Shown: positions 1 to 6,693 of the stretch, piece after piece
Position numbering within the stretch: the stretch's first letter is position 1
Layout of the letters: every line of letters starts with the position of its first letter
Source: Acholeplasmataceae bacterium
Lineage (GTDB): Bacteria > Bacillota_I > Bacilli_A > Acholeplasmatales > Acholeplasmataceae
Length of the DNA: 13,968 nucleotides
Assembly (NCBI GenBank): GCA_023264085.1
Contig: JALQTF010000056.1
Coordinates: 1-13,968, forward strand
Reading direction: 5' to 3'
The notes under the pieces: generated by a model
Database searches by the model: none
What the model was told of the DNA's origin: nothing
What the model saw: the letters and a program-made list of their open reading frames with translations, nothing else
Program-made: the position numbers and the translations under genes

Positions 1-157
1 CAGCACCATGAATATTGTTAAATGATACATTTGTGACTTCACCTGATGTGACTCTAATACTTGATTGATTCGTATCTTCAAAAAAGATTTCTGCAAAGTC
101 AGCGCCTGTTTTTAGACCTTCATCAAGTAAATTTTGTAATACTTTCTTATCTAACAT
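1..157 (-). CDS. tldD: TldD-family metalloprotease, N-terminal part (cut by window edge)
   Basis: Only the first 52 residues are present; the gene runs off the left edge. The visible part contains a GADFAEIFFED segment followed by SIRVTSGEVTNVSFNN. This is the typical start of the TldD/PmbA (TldE) family: a glycine-alanine-acidic motif, an acidic strand, then a basic strand with a 'G-x-V' turn. Family members form a TldD-TldE heterodimeric metalloprotease that degrades or matures small peptides in the cytoplasm. The zinc-binding HExxxH-type motif lies beyond the window and cannot be checked. The ATG at 157-155 directly follows the TAA of the ABC exporter subunit (TAAATG), with an AGAGAGGG ribosome site inside the upstream gene, so it is the last visible cistron of that operon. 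TldD is preferred over TldE from the N-terminal wording, but the choice is not certain. Confidence 0.78.
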   Translation of the reverse strand, partial: MLDKKVLQNLLDEGLKTGADFAEIFFEDTNQSSIRVTSGEVTNVSFNNIHGA

Positions 158-1963
158 TTACTTTTTCCCTCTCTTATCTTCATATTGTAATTGATATAGG
201 TGATAGTACATCCCTTTTTGTTTTAAAAGTTGTTGATGACTTCCTACTTCCATTATTTTACCATGACTTAATACAATAATCTTATCACTATGCTGTATCG
301 TGGACAGTCTATGTGCAACGATAAGCATCGTTGATATGCTCATCATTTTTTCAAGCGATTCTTGAATAATACTTTCAGTCTCGCTATCGATATTAGCAGT
401 TGCTTCGTCCAGAATCATTAATGAAGGTTTGTATAACACGGTTCTAGCAAAAGATATGAGTTGTCTTTGACCTGAAGAAAAGTTGTTGCCTCGCTCTAAA
501 ACTTTATGATCATAACCATCTTTTAAATGATCAATAACGTGATTTAAACCAACATAGTTTGCAGCCTCTATCATGGCATCATCGGTTTTAGATTCATCAA
601 ATAGTTTGATGTTATCTTTAAGTGTCCCACTGAATAAAAAGACATCTTGTAGCATTTGACCCATATGTTTTCTTAAACTTTCTCTTTTTATCTTTTTAAT
701 ATCTACGCCATCAATTAGAATTTGACCTTTTTGAATATCATAATTTCTAACAATTAAATTAAGTATGGTTGATTTACCAGATCCCGTTGCACCAACTAAA
801 GCTACAGTTTGATCTGGCTTCACTTCAAATGAAATACCTTTCAAAACCCATTCATCCGGAATATATGAAAACCACACATCTTTAAATACAATAGACCCTT
901 TAAATGTTTCAAGTTCGACTGCATCTAAATCGTCTTGAATATCTGGTTCAGTATCTAAAACATCAAATATTTTTTCAGCACTTGCAAATGCATTTTGGAG
1001 CATATTAAATTGTTCTGCCATTTGTAATATTGGTTCAAAAAAGTCTCTGACATAACTATAATAACTAAAAAGCAAACCTGCACTAAATACAAAGAGATAT
1101 GTTGCTTGATTGATGACATCACCAATACCTAAAAATAAGATGAGAAGAATACCAATCATAGAAAATAAATACATCAATGGTCGATACGTACCAAAAACCA
1201 ATATTTCATTCATGTAACTTTTTCTAAGTTGATTGGACTTATCATAAAATACTTGTCTTTTTTTAGGTTCTTGATTAAACGCTTGTGTAATCTTCATTCC
1301 AGATAAGTTTTCTGATAAGAACGCATTGACTTCTGATACATTCGATCTTACTTTTCGATAAGATGCTCTGGAGTATTTTCTAAATAAAACGGTTGCTAGA
1401 AAAACTACAGGTAAAAACAACATTAAAATGAGTGTAATCTTATAATTAATCACAAATAACACAATAAGAATTCCTGTTAAATAAATAACATTTCTAATTA
1501 AATTTGCTGCAACATTGGTGTACATTTCAGAGAGTGTATTTGTATCATTGGTGACCCTTGTAACAAGTTTCCCTACTGGAACTTGGTTGAGTTGTGCTGG
1601 TCCTAACGTCTGAATATGATCAAATACTTGTTGTCTCATCGTTAAAATGATCTTTTGACCAATTTCTTGTAGCCACAAAGCTTGTCTGTATTCAATGTTA
1701 AAAGCAATAACTAAAAGTAATACAAATCCACCTGCTAAATATAATAGATAATTGAGTTTTTCAGCAGTAGAAAGTGTTTCAGAAATGACAACATCAATGG
1801 TTACACCGATAATTAAAGATGGTATGAGTTGAACTACAATACCAATCAGCATCATTACTAATACAATAATGAATCTTTTTTTATGCGGTTTTAAATAAGA
1901 AATGAGTCTTGAAAGAATTTCTTTATCCGGTTTTTCTCTTGTGTATTCTTTAAAATCTTTCAT
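158..1963 (-). CDS. Heterodimeric ABC exporter subunit with intact catalytic Glu (YheH/BmrD, LmrD, TM288-like)
   Basis: This is a half-transporter of 601 residues: an N-terminal membrane domain (about six helices between residues 30 and 310) and a C-terminal ATPase domain from about residue 355. Visible motifs are Walker A GATGSGKS at 391-398, Q-loop Gln439, signature FSSGQ at 495-499, Walker B followed by catalytic Glu520 (MILDEATA), and H-loop His551. The signature is not the canonical SGGQ. In heterodimeric type IV exporters such as BmrCD and TM287/288, the subunit carrying the intact glutamate has this altered signature, so this gene fits the BmrD/TM288 partner. It abuts the other subunit exactly (TAAATG at 1966-1961), with a GAGGGTG ribosome site inside that gene. 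Family members export drugs, lipids or peptides using ATP; the substrate here cannot be read from sequence. Confidence 0.93.
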   Translation of the reverse strand: MKDFKEYTREKPDKEILSRLISYLKPHKKRFIIVLVMMLIGIVVQLIPSLIIGVTIDVVISETLSTAEKLNYLLYLAGGFVLLLVIAFNIEYRQALWLQEIGQKIILTMRQQVFDHIQTLGPAQLNQVPVGKLVTRVTNDTNTLSEMYTNVAANLIRNVIYLTGILIVLFVINYKITLILMLFLPVVFLATVLFRKYSRASYRKVRSNVSEVNAFLSENLSGMKITQAFNQEPKKRQVFYDKSNQLRKSYMNEILVFGTYRPLMYLFSMIGILLILFLGIGDVINQATYLFVFSAGLLFSYYSYVRDFFEPILQMAEQFNMLQNAFASAEKIFDVLDTEPDIQDDLDAVELETFKGSIVFKDVWFSYIPDEWVLKGISFEVKPDQTVALVGATGSGKSTILNLIVRNYDIQKGQILIDGVDIKKIKRESLRKHMGQMLQDVFLFSGTLKDNIKLFDESKTDDAMIEAANYVGLNHVIDHLKDGYDHKVLERGNNFSSGQRQLISFARTVLYKPSLMILDEATANIDSETESIIQESLEKMMSISTMLIVAHRLSTIQHSDKIIVLSHGKIMEVGSHQQLLKQKGMYYHLYQLQYEDKRGKK

Positions 1964-3712
1964 TTAGACACCCTCACTTTCTACCATTGTTTCAAGTTGT
2001 TGACGTTTCACCATATCTTGATATAACGGTGAGGTTTTAAGAAGTGATGCGTGATTCCCTATTCCAACAAGTTTTCCTTGATCTAATAAAATGATTTTAT
2101 CCATACGCTTCACAGTTGAAATACGATGTGCAATAAAGATGGTGGTTTTATTTTTTCTTATGTTAAACAAATTGGATATAATCGCTTCTTCTGTTTTTGT
2201 ATCCACTGCAGAAACTGAATCATCTAATATCAGTATTTCAGGATCTTTTGCGATCGCTCGTGCAATACTTAAGCGTTGTTTTTGACCACCAGATACTGTA
2301 ACACCACGTTCCCCTAACATCGTTTGATATTGATCTTTAAAATCTATGATATTATCATGAACATCCGATAGTTTGGCTGCTTGTTCAGCTAATGCTTCAT
2401 CTTCTTTATCAAAGGCAAATAAAATATTATCTAAAATCGTTTCAGAAAATAAGAAATTATCTTGTGGCACATACCCCATTAAATCTCTGACACGTTCAAT
2501 TTTGATATCCATCACATCATAATCATCGATAAAAAACATATTTTTATCCACATTATATGTACGTAAAAATAAATCAACAAGTGAACTTTTACCACTTCCG
2601 GTTCTACCTAATATCCCAACCATTTCACCTTTTTTAATGTCAAATGATATATCTTTTAATACTGGTGTATCTCCATCAGGATATTGAAACGTAAGATTTT
2701 TAAGTGTGATATGTCCATGTAGCTTTACATCTAAGGCATCTTGAGAATCTTTTACTGTCACTTCTGAATCTAAATATTCACCAATACGTTCAGCACTTGC
2801 TTTTGCTTGAGATTGAATACTAAAAAATTGTGCAAGCGCCATAATTGGCCAAATAAGCGTAAAGAAATAAGCCATATATTCGGTTAATTCACCAATGGTT
2901 AAATTCGACGTTTGAATGACTGTAATACTACCATATATGACAATAAATAAAACCGTGATGTTAAGGGTCAATCCAATGATGATTTGAAACACAACATAAT
3001 ATTTAACAAAGCCAATGGTCTTTTCATAAAGGTCATCACTTTTTAATTGAAATGCTGCCTTTTGTTGAAATTCTTTAACATATGCACGTATCACTGAAAT
3101 CCCTGAAAAATTCTCTTGTGTAAAATCACTTAGTGATTCAAATGATGCTTGACGTGTTTTAAACATTTGTTGGAATTTTCTCAAAATAAAAATTAAAAAT
3201 ATAAGCATCAAAATCATTGGTATGCCGGCATACAATGTCATGGTTGCATTGAGTCGTATCATTCTTATGACAGCAAATGTTCCTAATGCTAGACCATCTA
3301 CAAGCATCAAGATACCAGGTCCATAGGCATTTCTTATCGTCTCTAGATCATTGGTGTAATATGCCATGAGCCCACCAACTTTTTCTTCGGAATAAAACGA
3401 TTGTTGTAAATTGGTTGCATGGATAAACATCGTATTCATTAAATCAAATTGAATACGTCTTGATGCTCCAAATATCGTATAACGCCAAATGAAACGACCT
3501 ACTGTAATGCCCATCACAAGTAAACCAATATTTAATAATAATCCTTGCATATAAGAGACATCTTGATTACCTCTGAGTTCATCGATGATATTTCCAATGT
3601 ATTCAGGAATATAAAGTTGGACAAAATCAATGACAAGTAAAACCCCAATGCCGATCGCATAGGGGATGATATACTTAATATAATATTTAAAAAAATGTTT
3701 AGTAAATAACAT
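1964..3712 (-). CDS. Heterodimeric ABC exporter subunit with degenerate Walker B (YheI/BmrC, LmrC, TM287-like)
   Basis: This 582-residue half-transporter has about six membrane helices between residues 10 and 300, then an ATPase domain from about residue 335. Motifs are Walker A GRTGSGKS at 369-376, Q-loop Gln417, canonical signature VSGGQ at 473-477, Walker B ILILDD with Asp498 where the catalytic glutamate normally sits, and H-loop His529. The Glu-to-Asp change marks the degenerate-site subunit of asymmetric exporters such as BmrC and TM287. Its Walker motifs would pair with the FSSGQ signature of the next gene to form a non-hydrolysing site. Its own SGGQ would complete the active site. The start ATG at 3712-3710 has an AAAGGTAGG ribosome site. 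It lies 21 bases downstream of the SHOCT-like gene and directly abuts its partner. Confidence 0.93.
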   Translation of the reverse strand: MLFTKHFFKYYIKYIIPYAIGIGVLLVIDFVQLYIPEYIGNIIDELRGNQDVSYMQGLLLNIGLLVMGITVGRFIWRYTIFGASRRIQFDLMNTMFIHATNLQQSFYSEEKVGGLMAYYTNDLETIRNAYGPGILMLVDGLALGTFAVIRMIRLNATMTLYAGIPMILMLIFLIFILRKFQQMFKTRQASFESLSDFTQENFSGISVIRAYVKEFQQKAAFQLKSDDLYEKTIGFVKYYVVFQIIIGLTLNITVLFIVIYGSITVIQTSNLTIGELTEYMAYFFTLIWPIMALAQFFSIQSQAKASAERIGEYLDSEVTVKDSQDALDVKLHGHITLKNLTFQYPDGDTPVLKDISFDIKKGEMVGILGRTGSGKSSLVDLFLRTYNVDKNMFFIDDYDVMDIKIERVRDLMGYVPQDNFLFSETILDNILFAFDKEDEALAEQAAKLSDVHDNIIDFKDQYQTMLGERGVTVSGGQKQRLSIARAIAKDPEILILDDSVSAVDTKTEEAIISNLFNIRKNKTTIFIAHRISTVKRMDKIILLDQGKLVGIGNHASLLKTSPLYQDMVKRQQLETMVESEGV

Positions 3713-3733
3713 GCTGCCTACCTTTTGTTTGTT

Positions 3734-4102
3734 TTATTGTACTACAATTTTGACAATATCGCCATCCGCTGAGGTGATATTCACAAGATCTCCTTCAAGT
3801 CCATCTTCAACAAGTTTGATAATTTCTTCAAAGTCAATGTTTTGTTCTTGGAGTTTAGGATCAAGTTTTGCAAATTTCATAAATTTTGCAAATTCAATTG
3901 GAACTTGGATTTTAACATCATCACCATCTTTTGATTTTACAAGCACATATAACATTTTACGTTTTGTTTTTTTAGGCAATACTACGCCATCTTTTGAAGG
4001 TTGTGGATCATCGTTTAAAGCATCTAATAACATTTCTGCCTGTTCAGCAGTGATTTTTCCTTCTTTAAGTAATTCTAGAATGTCTTTTCTTGATTGACTC
4101 AT
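3734..4102 (-). CDS. SHOCT-like (YvlB N-terminal type) domain protein
   Basis: A 122-residue soluble protein with no signal peptide or membrane helix. Residues about 7-28 (ILELLKEGKITAEQAEMLL) form the short helix-turn-helix-like segment seen in SHOCT-like/YvlB N-terminal domains. A basic linker (PKKTKRK, near residues 43-49) follows. Next come a beta segment (MLYVLVKSKDGDDVKIQVP), an amphipathic helical stretch, and a C-terminal hairpin (GDLVNITSADGDIVKIVV). This two-part build is common in Firmicutes proteins of unknown role, often near DUF2089 genes or envelope-stress operons. The gene starts one base after the DUF2089 stop (TAATATG) with an AGAAAGGAAA ribosome site. Its function is unknown. 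It resembles both neighbours upstream: the N-terminus matches the end of the DUF2089 protein, and the rest resembles the 84-residue protein. Confidence 0.8.
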   Translation of the reverse strand: MSQSRKDILELLKEGKITAEQAEMLLDALNDDPQPSKDGVVLPKKTKRKMLYVLVKSKDGDDVKIQVPIEFAKFMKFAKLDPKLQEQNIDFEEIIKLVEDGLEGDLVNITSADGDIVKIVVQ

Positions 4103-4103
4103 A

Positions 4104-4490
4104 TTATTTTCCTTTCTTTTTTAATAATGAGGCTGCTTCTTCAACAGTGATTTTTCCCTCTTTTAGTAATTGTATTGGGTCTTCATTACTTGATGTTGTT
4201 TCAGTTTCAATCTCAACTTCTAATTGATATCCTAATCTCACAATGGTATCATCCAAATATTTTTTTACTGTTGGATAACTCACATTCAATTCTTTTTCTA
4301 CAGCCTTAATATTGCCTCTATTTTTTAGAAATATTTCAATGAAATATTGCGTTTCAGCTGGTAAATAATTGATTTTTGAGACATGATAATGTCCATCAAT
4401 AGAGGTGTGACAATGATGACAAGTCACTTTTTCAATGGTCATATCTTGTTGACACACTGGGCATTGAAGTGGTACTTTGTATGTTTTCAT
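4104..4490 (-). CDS. DUF2089-type zinc-ribbon / HTH protein, putative regulator
   Basis: A 128-residue protein with three visible parts. An N-terminal zinc ribbon has Cys10, Cys13, Cys24 and Cys27 (CPVC and CHHC knuckles). A helical region follows (LPAETQYFIEIFLKNRGNIKAVEKELNVSYPTVKKYLDD, given here in outline), with the NIKAVEKELNVSYPTVKKYL stretch reading as a helix-turn-helix. A C-terminal LLKEGKITVEEAASLL segment is of the SHOCT-like type. This matches the DUF2089 architecture, commonly annotated as an uncharacterised regulator. I chose the ATG at 4490-4488 because it has an AGGAG site eight bases upstream and begins just before the zinc ribbon. A longer reading frame from 4559 would overlap the upstream gene by 59 bases and adds unconserved residues. 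It lies 10 bases after the 84-residue gene. DNA binding and autoregulation are inference. Confidence 0.82.
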   Translation of the reverse strand: MKTYKVPLQCPVCQQDMTIEKVTCHHCHTSIDGHYHVSKINYLPAETQYFIEIFLKNRGNIKAVEKELNVSYPTVKKYLDDTIVRLGYQLEVEIETETTSSNEDPIQLLKEGKITVEEAASLLKKKGK

Positions 4491-4500
4491 TTTTCTTCTC

Positions 4501-4755
4501 CTAAATTGTTTTGATAAAAATATGATCGCCTTCTTTTGAATGAATATCAATGAGGACACCTTTTGCAGTTAACAATGTTTTTAAATCTTCTTTTTCTATT
4601 GGCGCATCATTTAACACTTTTTTTGGTATAAAGTTAATGATGACGCGAATAATAAAGAGAGGAAACGGTAGCAAAAATAATAGTTTGAGAAAAAACGAAA
4701 CAACCGGTTCATCTTTTATTTTAATTCTTATAATTAAAAAATGTGCTTTTTTCAT
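4501..4755 (-). CDS. Small membrane-associated protein, first gene of the ABC exporter operon
   Basis: An 84-residue protein of no named family that I can assign. It starts with a basic beta strand (KKAHFLIIRIKIKD), then a strongly hydrophobic stretch at about residues 18-43 (FFLKLLFLLPFPLFIIRVII) likely to be a membrane helix. A short acidic helix (EKEDLKTLLTAKG) and a C-terminal hairpin LIDIHSKEGDHIFIKTI complete it. The last part aligns with the end of the 122-residue SHOCT-like protein (LVNITSADGDIVKIVV), and the first strand also resembles that protein's MLYVLVKSKDGD strand. The two therefore look like paralogues, one soluble and one membrane-bound. The start has an AAGG ribosome site six bases upstream. 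It is the first cistron behind the TTGACA/TATACT promoter. Tight spacing in an operon of real genes supports coding. Confidence 0.7.
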   Translation of the reverse strand: MKKAHFLIIRIKIKDEPVVSFFLKLLFLLPFPLFIIRVIINFIPKKVLNDAPIEKEDLKTLLTAKGVLIDIHSKEGDHIFIKTI

Positions 4756-4769
4756 ATTTACCTTAATAA

Positions 4770-4809
4770 AAATTAAAAATATTAATTTTGATATTAATTA
4801 TTTTAATTT
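4770..4809. repeat. Long A/T inverted repeat in the leader of the exporter operon
   Basis: The arm 4770-4788 and the reverse complement of 4791-4809 agree at 16 of 19 positions, with a 2-base centre. The repeat lies between the inferred transcription start (about 4811, minus strand) and the first start codon at 4755. It could be an operator or an RNA hairpin in the leader. It consists almost only of A and T in an AT-rich spacer, so chance is a real alternative. Confidence 0.45.
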
Positions 4810-4817
4810 ATACATTA

Positions 4818-4845
4818 AGTATATCTGATTTTTTTTAAATGTCAA
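4818..4845 (-). promoter_or_regulatory. Promoter of the exporter operon (TTGACA-16-TATACT)
   Basis: On the minus strand, TTGACA (4845-4840) is followed after 16 bases by TATACT (4823-4818). This is a near-consensus housekeeping promoter 60 bases upstream of the 84-residue gene. It is the only promoter in the window with a perfect -35 box. It lies back to back with the pepT promoter. Confidence 0.72.
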
Positions 4846-4860
4846 CAATTAATTGTATTT

Positions 4861-4869
4861 TGTTATAAT
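4861..4869 (+). promoter_or_regulatory. Extended -10 promoter of pepT
   Basis: TGTTATAAT is a perfect extended -10 element (TGnTATAAT), 21 bases before the pepT start. I see no convincing -35 box at 17 bases. An AAAGGAAGG ribosome site follows at 4877-4885. Confidence 0.65.
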
Positions 4870-4889
4870 AGTTTTTAAAGGAAGGTATT

Positions 4890-6097
4890 ATGACAAGACT
4901 CACAGAACGTTTTTTAAGATATGTAAAAATAGATACGCAATCAGATCCATACGTATCGACGACACCTTCGACTGAAAAACAAAAAGATCTATCTAGATTA
5001 CTTGTAAATGAACTTTTTATCATGGGATATACTGATGCGTTTTTAGATGACCTAGGATATACCTATTTAAAGATACCTAAAAATGCAGAAGGATTTACGC
5101 CTATTGGTTTTGTTTCACATGTCGATACATCATTTGATTCACCTGGTGCTCCAGTAAATCCACGTATCATACAAAATTATCAAGGCGATACTATTGAACT
5201 TAATACACAAATATCGATGCATCCGAATCAATTCCCTAGTTTGAAACATGTTATTGGAGAAGATATTATTGTCACAGATGGTCATACATTATTAGGTGCA
5301 GATGATAAATGTGGCGTTGCAGAGATGATGGAACTTGCTGAAAGACTTATAGAAAATCCCGAAATCAAACATGGTGATATATATTTATGTTTCACACCTG
5401 ATGAAGAAATTGGTAGAGGTGCAGATCATTTCAATTATGACTTTTTCAAAGCATCTTATGCATACACTATGGACGGATCACGCGTTGGAGAAATCGAATA
5501 TGAAAACTTTAATGCAGCACATGCCTGGGTAACCTTTACTGGTAAAAGTATTCATCCAGGTGCCTCTAAAAATAAAATGGTAAATGCATCTCACATTGCA
5601 TTCGAATTTCATCAACTTCTACCTAAAGCATTAGACCCTAGTCTCACAGAAGGCTATGAAGGTTTTAATCATCTAACAGACATTAAATCAACCGTTGATC
5701 ATGGTCAAAGTATTTACATCATTAGAAATCACGAAATGTCCTTATTTGAAAAACAAAAAGATACTTTTGAAATGATCAAAAATTTCTTAAATGAAAATAT
5801 GGATACGAAGCAGTTTCACTCACTTTAAAAGATACATATTATAATATGGCTGAAAAAATCAAACCCCGATTTGAAATCATCGAAAAAGCAATGGATGCCA
5901 TTAAACGATGCGGTTTAACTCCGATTACTTCCCCAATTCGAGGTGGTACAGATGGCGCAAGACTCACATATGAAGGCTTATTGTGTCCAAATTTGGGTAC
6001 TGGTGGGTATCAATTCCATGGTCGATATGAATTCGCATCCATACAACAAATGGAAAAAGCCTTAGAAATTATGTTTGATATTATCAAACATGCATAA
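4890..6097 (+). pseudogene. pepT: Peptidase T (tripeptide aminopeptidase), interrupted by a -1 frameshift
   Basis: Peptidase T is a cytoplasmic dizinc M20 aminopeptidase that releases the N-terminal residue of tripeptides. The first reading frame (4890-5828) carries His77 and Asp79 (HVDTS), bridging Asp138 (GADDK), catalytic Glu172 and ligand Glu173 (PDEEIGRG), Asp195 (MDG) and His222 of the dimerisation domain (SIHPGASKNKM). It then runs out of the conserved frame. Homology resumes in the -1 frame from the TAC at 5804-5806 with YEAVSLTLKDTYYNMAEK, then PIRGGTDGARL, and ends with TGGYQFHGRYEF holding the last metal ligand (about residue 377 of the joined protein). Joined length is about 402 residues, close to the usual 405-410. 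Loss of one base, for example a T in GATTAC, explains it. Without repair the product lacks a zinc ligand and should be inactive. A sequencing error is the main alternative. The start has an AAAGGAAGG ribosome site. Confidence 0.88.
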
Positions 6098-6098
6098 T

Positions 6099-6126
6099 AA
6101 AAAACACCTATTCATAGGTGTTTTTT
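6099..6126. terminator. Bidirectional terminator between pepT and the SGNH hydrolase gene
   Basis: A 12-base-pair stem (AAAAAACACCTA paired with TAGGTGTTTTTT) with a TTCA loop gives a U-tract on both strands. It serves the convergent ends of pepT (stop at 6095-6097) and the SGNH gene. The SGNH stop codon (TGA, 6114-6112) lies in the loop, so one arm of the stem is coding for that gene. Confidence 0.88.
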
Positions 6127-6693
6127 TATTAATGTTTCATAAAGGTCATAGCCTTTTTTATTTAAATGAAGCCCATCCGAATGATAGTCTTTGCACAATA
6201 CATCTTTACATAAAAATGTCTCATACATATCAATCAGTGTTGCATGTGTGATTTTTTCTAATATCAACGTTTTTAAGTGATACAGTCTCTCGTTTGTTCT
6301 AGGTTGGTCTTTGATTTGAAAATAATGTGGATCTACAGGTAAAGGTAAAATAACATATACATTATAATCTTGTAATTGATCAATGATCAATTGGATTCTT
6401 TTTACAATCTCTTCATCAGAATCATTAGTGAAAACAAGATCGTTAGTCCCAATATGTACAAATACTTTTTTTGGTTGATATAAATGAATCACATCGATCC
6501 GGTTGAGTACACCTTCTGTTGTATCGCCTGCAATCCCTTGTTTATGGATATTAAGTGTTGGTTTATAATAAGCAACCATCGAATCACCAACGATAAGATG
6601 ATCCACTTTTTTGGCGTATTTTTTAAAATAGGCTACTTTATTTTGATAATCTTTTTGTATAAGTTGCCATATCGTTTCTAATGATGGATTCAT
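6112..6693 (-). CDS. SGNH/GDSL-family hydrolase (esterase/lipase-like)
   Basis: A 193-residue protein carrying all four SGNH blocks. Block I is GDSM with nucleophile Ser38, block II is QGIAGDTT with the oxyanion glycine near 53-56, block III is GTND with Asn84, and block V is DGLH with Asp173 and His176. The family contains esterases, lipases, thioesterase-like enzymes and acetylhydrolases. The layout resembles the small PAF-acetylhydrolase-like or YpmR-like members, but the substrate cannot be read. There is no signal peptide, so a cytoplasmic location is likely. Its ATG overlaps the uvrB stop by four bases (ATGA), with only a weak ribosome site, so translation is probably coupled to uvrB. 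The pairing with a DNA-repair gene is probably positional rather than functional. The gene ends inside a terminator hairpin. Confidence 0.87.
   Translation of the reverse strand: MNPSLETIWQLIQKDYQNKVAYFKKYAKKVDHLIVGDSMVAYYKPTLNIHKQGIAGDTTEGVLNRIDVIHLYQPKKVFVHIGTNDLVFTNDSDEEIVKRIQLIIDQLQDYNVYVILPLPVDPHYFQIKDQPRTNERLYHLKTLILEKITHATLIDMYETFLCKDVLCKDYHSDGLHLNKKGYDLYETLIKKHL

Noticed and set aside
3711..4097. Plus-strand reading frame of 128 codons
   Set aside because: It is the antisense of the SHOCT-like gene, with no family resemblance, ribosome site or promoter.
4491..4559. N-terminal extension of the DUF2089 gene to an ATG at 4559
   Set aside because: It overlaps the upstream gene in another frame, adds unconserved residues and lacks a ribosome site. 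The ATG at 4490 has AGGAG and begins at the zinc ribbon.
4770..4809. The A/T inverted repeat as a transcription terminator
   Set aside because: It has no GC in the stem and lies between a promoter and the first gene. A leader or operator role fits better, and chance remains possible.
5846..6097. Separate small gene after pepT
   Set aside because: The ATG is the internal methionine of the conserved YYNM stretch of peptidase T and has no ribosome site. The frame continues pepT homology upstream to 5804.
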